Shown here: positions 1-6,352 of the stretch, in pieces
Numbering within the stretch: position 1 is the first letter of the stretch
Layout: every line of letters starts with the position of its first letter
Source: Calditrichota bacterium
Lineage (GTDB): Bacteria > Zixibacteria > MSB-5A5 > GN15 > FEB-12
Length of the DNA: 14,837 bases
Direction of reading: 5' to 3'
Assembly: GCA_008501655.1 (NCBI GenBank)
Contig: QQUK01000098.1
Span: 1-14,837, forward strand
Position numbers and translations under genes: made by a program
The notes under the pieces: model-generated
What the model saw: the letters and a program-made list of their open reading frames with translations, nothing else
Databases searched by the model: none
Told to the model about the DNA's origin: nothing

Positions 1-285
1 CTTCCGGATACGTATATGCTGACGCAAAATTATCCAAATCCGTTTAACCCCTCTACAACGATTGAGTATAGTTTACCGGTGAGAAGTGATGTAACGATAG
101 AGATTTTGAATATTTTAGGACAGCGGGTCAAACGACTTGTTGATAAAGAACAGGCAGCCGGTAATTATCAGGTTGTCTGGGATAGCCGGAATGATTCCGG
201 ACAACGAGTTGCAACCGGTATCTATTTTTATCGCTTAACAGCAGACGGTTTTACTAAAACTAAAAAAATGTTGTTACTTCGATAA
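1..285 (+). CDS. C-terminal fragment of a secreted protein with type IX secretion sorting domain
   Basis: The reading frame is open from the first base of the window (LPDTY before the Met at 16), so this is the 3' end of a longer gene and the Met is not a real start. The visible 94 residues carry the QNYPNPFNPST motif, followed by a beta-rich segment (DVTIEILNILGQRV, then an AGNY-VVWD stretch, then GIYFYRL) and a basic Lys/Arg-rich end, MLLLR. This is the classic C-terminal sorting domain (type A, FlgD-Ig-like) that directs export and surface anchoring through the type IX secretion system in the FCB group. The enzymatic or binding part lies upstream, so the protein's function cannot be told. 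An intrinsic terminator follows closely. Confidence 0.9.
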   Translation, partial: LPDTYMLTQNYPNPFNPSTTIEYSLPVRSDVTIEILNILGQRVKRLVDKEQAAGNYQVVWDSRNDSGQRVATGIYFYRLTADGFTKTKKMLLLR

Positions 286-330
286 ATCAACATAAGTTGT
301 TAAAAGTATAAAAATGTAACTCTGACATAT

Positions 331-366
331 AAAGCCGAAAAGATGATTTTCGGCTTTTTTGTTTTT
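331..366 (+). terminator. Intrinsic terminator after the secreted-protein gene
   Basis: An 11-bp perfect stem, AAAGCCGAAAA (331-341) paired with TTTTCGGCTTT (347-357), with a 5-nt loop, runs into a T-rich tract to about 366. It ends the upstream transcript and insulates the arsR promoter, which starts about 55 bp further on. The T/A symmetry means it could also work weakly on the minus strand, but no minus-strand gene is nearby. Confidence 0.88.
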
Positions 367-419
367 AAAATCAAACATTACATATAAATTTATCGCTTAC
401 AATACTAAAAATTTAACAG

Positions 420-447
420 TTGACTTTTAAAACTATTTGGCTATATT
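420..447 (+). promoter_or_regulatory. Sigma70-like promoter of the arsR operon
   Basis: TTGACT at 420-425 and TATATT at 442-447 are separated by 16 bp, a good -35/-10 pair just upstream of arsR. The predicted start of transcription, near 454, lies about 25 nt before the arsR start codon. The proposed ArsR operator covers the spacer, the -10 element and the start site, as expected for repression by steric block. This is a prediction from sequence only. Confidence 0.55.
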
Positions 448-457
448 GCCAATTACA
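432..457 (+). promoter_or_regulatory. Putative ArsR operator 1, overlapping the arsR promoter
   Basis: This is an imperfect inverted repeat, ACTATTTGG - 8 nt - CCAATTACA. The second site at 822-847 has the same spacing and agrees at 15 of the 18 arm positions. It overlaps the predicted -10 element. The right arm also runs into a 17-nt perfect palindrome (TTACATAA-T-TTATGTAA, 453-469) that sits against the ribosome binding site, so the repressor's exact footprint could include either element. Confidence 0.5.
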
Positions 458-477
458 TAATTTATGTAAGGTGATAA

Positions 478-807
478 ATGAAATTAGATAGTAGAGATAA
501 ACAAAATTACGAAGAACGAGCTAAAGTCATTAAAGCAATGGCTCATCCCACCAGACTTTTTATAGTCGATGAACTCTCAAAAGGAGAGCGGTGTGTCTGT
601 GAATTACGGGATATGATTGGTGCTGATATCTCTACGGTTTCAAAGCATTTATCGGTCTTAAAACAGGCCGGGATTGTTGAAGATGATAAACGGGGTCTTC
701 AAGTATGGTATAATCTTAAAGTACCCTGTATCCTGAAATTTTTTGGATGTGTGGAAGATGTTCTTAGAGCTAACGTCCAGCAGGTTCGGAAAGTCGTAAG
801 AAAGTAG
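478..807 (+). CDS. arsR: ArsR-family metalloregulatory repressor
   Basis: This 109-residue winged-helix repressor has the usual length for ArsR/SmtB proteins. The segment AMAHPTRLFIVDEL (20-33) is the typical start of the fold. GERCVCEL (37-43) matches the ELCVCDL-like thiol site of As(III)/Sb(III)-sensing ArsR proteins, with Cys39 and Cys41. ISTVSKHLSVLKQAGIV (51-67) is the recognition helix, followed by the RGLQVWY wing. Two further Cys (84 and 91) in the C-terminal helix could supply a third thiol ligand. The ATG follows an AAGGTG ribosome binding site at 468-473. It is the first gene of the resistance operon and is probably autoregulated through the two inverted repeats. The family and a soft-metal ligand are well supported; the exact inducer (inorganic or organic arsenic, antimony, another thiophilic metal) is inferred from the motif and neighbours. 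Confidence 0.93.
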   Translation: MKLDSRDKQNYEERAKVIKAMAHPTRLFIVDELSKGERCVCELRDMIGADISTVSKHLSVLKQAGIVEDDKRGLQVWYNLKVPCILKFFGCVEDVLRANVQQVRKVVRK

Positions 808-821
808 TATTTTTTTATAAA

Positions 822-847
822 ACTAATTGGCGAAAAGACCAATTAGT
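822..847 (+). promoter_or_regulatory. Putative ArsR operator 2 in the arsR-permease gap
   Basis: A perfect 9-bp inverted repeat, ACTAATTGG (822-830) and CCAATTAGT (839-847), with an 8-nt spacer lies between the arsR stop and the permease start. Its arms and spacing closely match the repeat over the arsR promoter. That favours a second repressor site, perhaps over an internal promoter. It could also form an RNA hairpin between the two genes, but no T tract follows, so it is not a normal terminator. Confidence 0.5.
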
Positions 848-883
848 GTGGATGTATTAAGTCCATAATAAGGAATGTAAATC

Positions 884-2179
884 TTGAACTGGAAATCTGA
901 ATGGAAACCGCTTGCTTCGATAACAGCTGTTTTCCTATTGTTCTTCTATCTGCCGATTGAAAACATCCGTTTACAAAATTCACTGATTGAAGCATTGGCA
1001 CTCACTAAGTGGTATGCACAGGAGCATGTTCTCCTCTGTCTGGTCCCGGCTTTTTTTATTGCAGGTGCTATAGCTGTGTTTGTCAGTCAGGCTTCCGTGA
1101 TGAAATATCTTGGGGCAAAAGCAAACAAAATGCTTTCCTATGGTGTGGCTTCTGTGTCAGGTACAATCTTAGCTGTTTGTTCCTGTACGGTTCTCCCGTT
1201 GTTCGCCGGAATTTACCGGATGGGAGCGGGACTTGGTCCGGCAACAGCTTTTCTGTATTCAGGTCCGGCTATAAATGTCCTGGCTATAATTCTAACAGCA
1301 AGAGTATTAGGAGTAGAAATTGGGATTGCAAGAGCGGTAGGAGCTATACTTTTTAGTATTATTATCGGTCTTTTAATGCATCTGATTTTTCGTAATGAAG
1401 TATCAGCAAAAACGGAAACAGATATCGCCATTCCCGAATCGCAGGTAGATCGTCCACTCTGGCAAAATGCACTCTATTTTACAACAATGGTTGCAATTTT
1501 AGTTTTTGCAAACTGGGCGAAACCTGAGACAACATCCGGTTTTTGGTTTTATGTATATACTTTTAAATGGTATATTACAGCTCTATTAGCAATAGGGTTG
1601 GGAACAATCCTTGTCCTCTGGTTTAATCTACCTAAAATAAAAGTAATAATTACAGCTGTTGTTGTTGCTATAACAGCATTTTTATTTCCGGAATATCCCC
1701 TGCTAATGTTTTCAACTGGTATTGTTGGGCTTTCCCTTATTTTATTCAGACGAACAGATGAATCCGGAGAGTGGTTTAAACAAACCTGGGATTTTACAAA
1801 ACAAATTATGCCTCTTTTGTTTGGCGGTGTGCTGGTTGCCGGACTTTTGTTAGGTCGACCGGGAGGAGAAGGACTTATACCATCTGAATGGATTAGCAAT
1901 TCGGTTGGAGGCAACTCGATTGTTTCAAACCTGTTTGCTTCGGTAGTCGGCGCATTTATGTATTTTGCCACTCTTACAGAGATTCCGATTCTGCAGGGTC
2001 TGATAAGTAATGGTATGGGGAAAGGTCCGGCGTTAGCATTGTTACTTGCCGGTCCGGCTCTTTCCTTGCCTAATATGCTGGTTATTCGTTCTGTTATGGG
2101 AACAAAAAAGACGATTGTATTTGTATTGCTGGTTGTAACCATGGCAACTGTAAGTGGAATTATTTATGGTTCATTATAA
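884..2179 (+). CDS. ArsP/DUF318-type permease (organoarsenical or metal efflux)
   Basis: A 431-residue polytopic inner-membrane protein of the DUF318/ArsP-like permease family (PF03773). The hallmark is a duplicated motif. In the first half, AVCSCTVLPLFAGI (97-110, Cys99 and Cys101) is followed by GAGLGPATAFLYSGPAINV (114-132). In the second half, LTEIPILQGL is followed by GMGKGPALALLLAGPALSLPNML. About ten hydrophobic segments are visible, with a less conserved middle. Characterised ArsP members export trivalent organoarsenicals; related SO_0444-type proteins have been linked to Cu/Zn efflux, so the substrate is not settled. Translation starts at TTG 884, with AAGGA at 870-874 and no better ATG nearby. 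It follows arsR and precedes a CxxC thioredoxin-like gene by 14 bp, so the operon reads straight through. Confidence 0.85.
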   Translation: MNWKSEWKPLASITAVFLLFFYLPIENIRLQNSLIEALALTKWYAQEHVLLCLVPAFFIAGAIAVFVSQASVMKYLGAKANKMLSYGVASVSGTILAVCSCTVLPLFAGIYRMGAGLGPATAFLYSGPAINVLAIILTARVLGVEIGIARAVGAILFSIIIGLLMHLIFRNEVSAKTETDIAIPESQVDRPLWQNALYFTTMVAILVFANWAKPETTSGFWFYVYTFKWYITALLAIGLGTILVLWFNLPKIKVIITAVVVAITAFLFPEYPLLMFSTGIVGLSLILFRRTDESGEWFKQTWDFTKQIMPLLFGGVLVAGLLLGRPGGEGLIPSEWISNSVGGNSIVSNLFASVVGAFMYFATLTEIPILQGLISNGMGKGPALALLLAGPALSLPNMLVIRSVMGTKKTIVFVLLVVTMATVSGIIYGSL

Positions 2180-2193
2180 ACGAGGAAAAAATT

Positions 2194-2427
2194 ATGAAAG
2201 ACATTAAAGTTTTAGGACCCGGATGTGCCAAGTGTCAGGAGTTGTTTAACACTACTCAAGAAGCGATTAAGGATATCGGATTGGAATGTACGATTGAAAA
2301 GATAACCGATATTATGGAGATAATGAATTATGGAGTGATGATGACACCTGCACTTGTTGTTGATGGTGAGGTCAAAGTAACCGGTAAAGTTCCGTCAATT
2401 GATGAATTGAAACAATTGATAGTATAA
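2194..2427 (+). CDS. Small thioredoxin-like CxxC protein (TM0996/MTH895 type)
   Basis: This 77-residue protein is a minimal thioredoxin fold, shorter than ordinary thioredoxin (about 105). The redox site is GCAKC (10-14) with Cys11 and Cys14, followed by a helix. MTPALVVDGEV (50-60) holds the Thr-Pro cis-proline signature, and the GKVPSIDELKQLI tail is typical of the glutaredoxin-like family found beside ArsP-type permeases. It has no signal peptide, so it should act in the cytoplasm. A likely role is to pass electrons or bound metalloid to the permease upstream or to the ArsF/ArsG-like pair downstream. It may fill the position of ArsE in the arsEFG system, but that equivalence is an inference. 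AGGAAAAA precedes the ATG. Confidence 0.85.
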   Translation: MKDIKVLGPGCAKCQELFNTTQEAIKDIGLECTIEKITDIMEIMNYGVMMTPALVVDGEVKVTGKVPSIDELKQLIV

Positions 2428-2452
2428 CTATAAAATAATTTTGGGAGTTATT

Positions 2453-2911
2453 ATGAAATTCAAACTAAGTATTATTATCGGAATGTTTCTTTTCCTGTCA
2501 GCTGTTTTAGCAGGTGCAGAAGAAATTACTGAAAACAAAGTAACTACACCGAAGGTAGAATCATCTGAACAAACGATTGTCTATTATTTACATATGAATA
2601 GAAGATGTATGACCTGTGAAAAGCTTGAATCATATTCTCAGGAAGCTATTGAAGCAGGCTTTGAAGAGCAACTAAAAGACAGCAGTATTGTTTATAAGGT
2701 ATTAAACTTCGAAGTAGAAGGGAATGAACATTTTGCCAAGGATTATAAGCTATTTTCACAATCGGTTGTGATCTCACATCAAATTGATGGAGAAGAAACA
2801 AAATGGAAAAACCTCGATAAAATATGGGAATTGGTTCATGATAAAAAAGAGTTTATTGCATACGTACAAACAGAACTTAAAGAGTTTAAAAAATCTTTAG
2901 AAAGTAAGTAA
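2453..2911 (+). CDS. Exported CxxC protein resembling ArsF (nitrophenylarsenical reductase subunit)
   Basis: The chosen start is ATG 2453 (152 residues), because GGGAG at 2443-2447 is correctly spaced for it; the in-frame TTG at 2441 would place the initiation codon over that site. Residues 1-22 form a signal peptide (hydrophobic IIIGMFLFLSAVLAG, probable cleavage after Ala20 or Ala22). The mature part has YYLHMNRRCMTCEKLE (44-59), with Cys52 and Cys55 in a thioredoxin-like CxxC context, and a charged helical C-terminus. This pattern matches proteins catalogued as ArsF-family nitrophenyl compound nitroreductase subunits, which partner ArsG permeases in roxarsone and nitarsone resistance. The downstream gene is ArsG-like and starts one base after this stop codon. 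The enzymatic role is carried over from the family; the sequence itself shows only an exported dithiol protein. Confidence 0.75.
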   Translation: MKFKLSIIIGMFLFLSAVLAGAEEITENKVTTPKVESSEQTIVYYLHMNRRCMTCEKLESYSQEAIEAGFEEQLKDSSIVYKVLNFEVEGNEHFAKDYKLFSQSVVISHQIDGEETKWKNLDKIWELVHDKKEFIAYVQTELKEFKKSLESK

Positions 2912-2912
2912 G

Positions 2913-3605
2913 TTGGACAGTTACTATATTGCGTTAAGTTCAGCGGCATGGCTGGGTATTCTAACTTCACTATCACCCTGCCCGCTTGCGACAAATATTA
3001 CAGCTATCAGTTTTATCAGCAAACAGGTCGCGAGCCCCCGAAAAGTATTGTTATCCGGGTTTCTGTATATACTTGGCCGTATCTTAACTTATACAATTCT
3101 GGGCATTATTGTTGTATCAAGTATGTTATCGATACCGGATGTTGCATTATTCCTCCAGAAAAATATGAACAAAGCGTTAGGTCCTATCTTAATTGTTGTT
3201 GGGATCTTTCTGTTTGATTTTGTGAAAATCAAGATACCCGGTATTGGTGTTACCCAGAATACAAAAAAGAGAGTTGAAAATTCCGGTGTTTGGGGAGCAG
3301 GAATTTTAGGATTCCTGTTTGCTTTATCATTTTGTCCGGTATCAGCAGCACTCTTTTTTGGAAGTCTTATTCCATTAGCTATAAATCACCAATCGTCGGT
3401 ACTGATGCCAACTGTTTATGGAATAGGAACCGGTTTACCGGTTGTGATTTTTGCAGTGTTAATTACTTTTGGAGCAAAATGGGTCGGTAATGCTTTTAAT
3501 AAATTAGCTGTATTCGAAAAATGGGCAAGACGAATAACAGCTTCGGTGTTTATTGCTGCCGGAGTTTATTACACTCTCATATATATATTTAACATAAACT
3601 TATAA
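2913..3605 (+). CDS. CcdA/DsbD-like membrane protein, ArsG-type permease
   Basis: This 230-residue protein has six hydrophobic segments (roughly 8-33, 45-70, 88-105, 128-152, 165-188 and 206-226), the size and layout of the DsbD/CcdA transmembrane domain. Each half carries one conserved Cys-Pro in a membrane segment: SLSPCPLATN (Cys23) and LSFCPVSAALFFG (Cys141). This is the pair that shuttles electrons in CcdA. Members next to ArsF-type proteins are named ArsG, efflux permeases for aromatic aminoarsenicals. The start is TTG 2913, one base after the arsF-like stop, so translation is probably coupled; the Shine-Dalgarno is weak. It could work as an electron conduit that keeps the exported CxxC partner reduced, as an arsenical exporter, or both. 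Nothing in the sequence decides between these. Confidence 0.8.
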   Translation: MDSYYIALSSAAWLGILTSLSPCPLATNITAISFISKQVASPRKVLLSGFLYILGRILTYTILGIIVVSSMLSIPDVALFLQKNMNKALGPILIVVGIFLFDFVKIKIPGIGVTQNTKKRVENSGVWGAGILGFLFALSFCPVSAALFFGSLIPLAINHQSSVLMPTVYGIGTGLPVVIFAVLITFGAKWVGNAFNKLAVFEKWARRITASVFIAAGVYYTLIYIFNINL

Positions 3606-3906
3606 GATGATAATGTCATGAAACAAGAGAGTCGAGTTTATTCAATTATACTGGTATCAGTAAGAGGATAAAAATCAAATTTTGATTTATCTGATTCTCA
3701 CTCGTTTTACAACAACTCTATCTACTGTTAGTATCAATTTAGGGAAATACGTTTGCTTGTATTATCTCTTGAATCGGTTGTAATTACTGGAAAATCTTAA
3801 ATTAGCTGTATGTTAATGTAAATATTATGGACTTGCTATATCCTATTTAAATATTTATTTTAGATTCCTCAGGATTATTATAAGAAAACAATGCAAGGAT
3901 AGATTA
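3606..3906 (+). other. Intergenic gap with a small inverted repeat
   Basis: This 301-bp gap has no convincing gene or GC-rich terminator after the ars-like operon. An AT-rich inverted repeat, AAATCAAA-T-TTTGATTT, lies at 3672-3688. Its one-base centre suits a protein binding site better than an RNA hairpin. A 17-codon frame at 3618-3671 lacks a good ribosome binding site. The kinase gene has a good AAGGA at 3895-3899, but no strong -35/-10 pair could be fixed upstream. Read-through from the ars-like operon into the kinase therefore cannot be excluded. Confidence 0.5.
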
Positions 3907-6198
3907 ATGACCGATTCAGATGACCAATTTAAGAAGAATCAAGATATAGATTCAGATGATCAAACCAGAACATCTCTTCCAGGTTCGTCCGGGGGAAAAC
4001 TCGATTCACACCACCCTAAGAAAATTGGTCAGTATCTAATAAAACGAGTTATTGCCTCAGGCGGAATGGGTACAGTTTTTGAAGCTTTACAGGAAAACCC
4101 TAAACGACCTGTAGCTGTAAAAGTAGTGAAAAGTGATCTTGAGAGTGCAGGTGCTGTACAGAGGCTTGAATATGAAGCACAGTTATTAGCCCGTTTACGG
4201 CATCCAGGAATTGCTCAGATTTATGAAGCAGGGTCGTATGAAGACAACGGCAAGCAGACACCTTATTTTGCTATGGAATATATTCCAAACGCTAAATCTA
4301 TCATCGATTTTGCTAATGAAAATAATTTAAATACAAGCAGTAAATTTGATCTTTTCCTGCAGGTATGTGATGCTATTCACCATGGCCATCAACGTGGAAT
4401 TGTTCACCGGGATATAAAACCATCAAATATATTGGTCGATTCAAGCGGCCGCGTACGAGTTATTGACTTTGGTGTAGCTCGTGCAACTGATACAGATATG
4501 AAACAAGCGGGGCAGTTGACAAATTACGGACAGATTGTTGGAACCGTCCAATACATGAGTCCTGAGCAATTCAAGGCAGACCCCCATGATATTGATATCC
4601 GGTCAGATGTCTATGCTCTCGGTCTTATTTTATATGAGTTACTCTCAGGAAGTCTCCCTTATTCAGTTTCATCAGACAAGATATTCGATTTTGCTACAGA
4701 AGTACGCGAGGGAAAGACTATCTCAATCAGTGAAAAAGATTCCTCATTTAAAGGCGATGTTGATGCGATAATTCAGAAAGCTATGAATCGCGACAGAGAA
4801 CAACGATATCAATCTGCTTTTGGATTAGCCCAGGATATAAGAAGATTTATCAATGGTGATGCTGTAAATGCAACCAAACCAGGCTTCGGTTATCAGATTA
4901 AAGTATTTACCAGAAAGAATAAACTGGTGATCGGTTTAGTTGCCACCGTCTTTGTTCTCTTATTGACGAGTGTTGTTGTCACTTCATCATTGTTGGTTAC
5001 TGTTGAACAGGAATCAGAGCGAGTTAAAAAAGCTAATACCTTTATGGTAGATATATTTGAACATGGAGTCCCCTATGGATTTGGTAAACCTGTTCCCATC
5101 AGCCGCTTGTTAGATGAGTCTACTGAACTATTAAATGGTGCATTTCCAAATGATCCTGAAATAGAGTCTGATATCAGGCACGCTTTAGGTGTAGGCTATT
5201 ACTGGTGTGAAAAAAGCGATGAAGCAAGAGAAAATTTGGATTATGCACTTGAGTTAAGAAGAAAAACACTTGGAGATTTACATCCCAAAACAAAAGAAAC
5301 ATTGGAAGCCTTGGATGAGTTAAATTCTATTATAGGCAATTATCAAGAAAACTTAGTCGTTTGTCAGGAAATATGTAGAATAGATAGTATTAATTTTGGT
5401 TTAGGGAATGAGGAAACAGTTTGGTCAAGAATAAATGTTGCGTCGGCTCTATCAAAAATTGGAAAAAAATCTGATGCGTTAAAATTGATAAAAAAAACTA
5501 AACAGGATTACCTTGCAGAAAAGTCTGGTGAAATAAAAATGGAAAGTGAAATTGATGTCACTTTATCCTGGTACTGCCTTGAGAATGGTTTGATTGAAGA
5601 AGCAGAAAGAATTGCCAGGGCTAATTATGAGTTATCAACTTCAACAATTGAAGAAAGCAGGTACATTGAGAGAAGTAAAAGTACTTTAGCTGCCGCACTT
5701 CTAGCACAGGGTAAACTTGATGAAGCCAGAGAATTATATGATAATTTTCCTACGTATGACAGTTTAGACCGTGAGTATAACATCAGGGGCGATTTTGATC
5801 AGAACAAAAGCGATCTGCATCTTATTATCTTCTGGGAAGAATGGTGTCCTCACTGTGATAAGATGATGCACAAAATTGAAAAAGTATATAGAAAGTACAA
5901 GAACGAAGGTTTGGATGTTGTCGGTATTACAAACTATTGGCAGTCAAGCACAAGAGAATTAGCGGAAAAGTTTATAGAAAGCCATAATATCTCTTTTCCA
6001 ATAATAAAAGAAGGTGGAGCAGCAGCCGATCATTTCAATGTTACTGGAGTACCTAATATCAGGTTGATTTATAAAGGCAATTTGATTTGGGATCAACAAT
6101 TAATATCGTCTGAACCAATATCAAAACAGATGCTTGAGGGAGTTTTAAAACATATTTTAGATTCTAATAAAACGATTCTTGGGTCAAAAAACTATTAG
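3907..6198 (+). CDS. Membrane Ser/Thr kinase with TPR-like region and C-terminal thioredoxin domain
   Basis: This 763-residue protein has three parts. Residues 43-315 form a complete Hanks-type kinase: glycine loop ASGGMGTVF (50-58), VAVK with Lys72, likely helix-C Glu90, HRDIKPSN with Asp169 and Asn174, DFG at 187-189, SPE at 218-220 and RSDVYALG at 232-239. It should be active. One membrane helix lies at about 340-365. Beyond it, about 370-615 has helical TPR-like repeats of the kind found in kinase-TPR proteins (for example EARENLDYALELRRKTLG and a degenerate LDEAREL repeat). The C-terminus, about 625-750, is a TlpA/ResA-like thioredoxin fold with WCPHC (Cys647, Cys650) and cis-proline GVP (Pro716). 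By topology the kinase is cytoplasmic and the thiol domain extracytoplasmic. AAGGA at 3895-3899 supports the start. It lies 3' of the thiol-rich ars-like operon. The signal sensed and the kinase targets are unknown. Confidence 0.9.
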   Translation: MTDSDDQFKKNQDIDSDDQTRTSLPGSSGGKLDSHHPKKIGQYLIKRVIASGGMGTVFEALQENPKRPVAVKVVKSDLESAGAVQRLEYEAQLLARLRHPGIAQIYEAGSYEDNGKQTPYFAMEYIPNAKSIIDFANENNLNTSSKFDLFLQVCDAIHHGHQRGIVHRDIKPSNILVDSSGRVRVIDFGVARATDTDMKQAGQLTNYGQIVGTVQYMSPEQFKADPHDIDIRSDVYALGLILYELLSGSLPYSVSSDKIFDFATEVREGKTISISEKDSSFKGDVDAIIQKAMNRDREQRYQSAFGLAQDIRRFINGDAVNATKPGFGYQIKVFTRKNKLVIGLVATVFVLLLTSVVVTSSLLVTVEQESERVKKANTFMVDIFEHGVPYGFGKPVPISRLLDESTELLNGAFPNDPEIESDIRHALGVGYYWCEKSDEARENLDYALELRRKTLGDLHPKTKETLEALDELNSIIGNYQENLVVCQEICRIDSINFGLGNEETVWSRINVASALSKIGKKSDALKLIKKTKQDYLAEKSGEIKMESEIDVTLSWYCLENGLIEEAERIARANYELSTSTIEESRYIERSKSTLAAALLAQGKLDEARELYDNFPTYDSLDREYNIRGDFDQNKSDLHLIIFWEEWCPHCDKMMHKIEKVYRKYKNEGLDVVGITNYWQSSTRELAEKFIESHNISFPIIKEGGAAADHFNVTGVPNIRLIYKGNLIWDQQLISSEPISKQMLEGVLKHILDSNKTILGSKNY

Positions 6199-6352
6199 AG
6201 AAAAAATATTTCAGGATAAAGTAATTTGACTTGGCTTTTGTTTTGTTTTGTTTGGCTGACTCTGTTTAAAGATTGTTAGAAATGATGTATATGTCGAAAC
6301 TCATTCTAACAAAAATCAAATAGAATTATAAATGATAAGAGAATAAAACTGT
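6199..6352. other. Convergent intergenic gap with a stem-loop
   Basis: This short spacer separates the kinase gene (plus strand) from the cotransporter gene (minus strand). It contains three TTTTG units (6236-6250) and an imperfect stem-loop. TTGTTAGAAATGA (6273-6285) pairs with TCATTCTAACAA (6301-6312) with one bulged base and a 15-nt loop. There is no strong T tract on either strand, so it is a possible shared transcription barrier and not a textbook terminator. Confidence 0.4.

Noticed and set aside
875..880. ATG directly followed by TAA just before the permease start, as a start-stop regulatory element
   Set aside because: The real start is TTG 884 with AAGGA at 870-874; an ATG-TAA pair is likely by chance and nothing else supports start-stop control.
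1549..2142. 197-codon open frame on the minus strand, antisense to the permease
   Set aside because: It overlaps a clearly conserved membrane protein gene, has low-complexity Thr/Ile/Pro-rich content and no recognisable domain.
2441..2452. Upstream TTG as start of the ArsF-like gene
   Set aside because: It would overlap the GGGAG ribosome binding site that is well placed for ATG 2453, and the signal peptide reads naturally from that ATG.
3618..3671. 17-codon frame beginning MKQESRVYS after the ars-like operon
   Set aside because: No proper ribosome binding site and no recognisable pattern; such frames are expected by chance.
6236..6250. Three TTTTG units as a tandem repeat of interest
   Set aside because: Too short and too low in complexity to be more than AT-rich spacer sequence.
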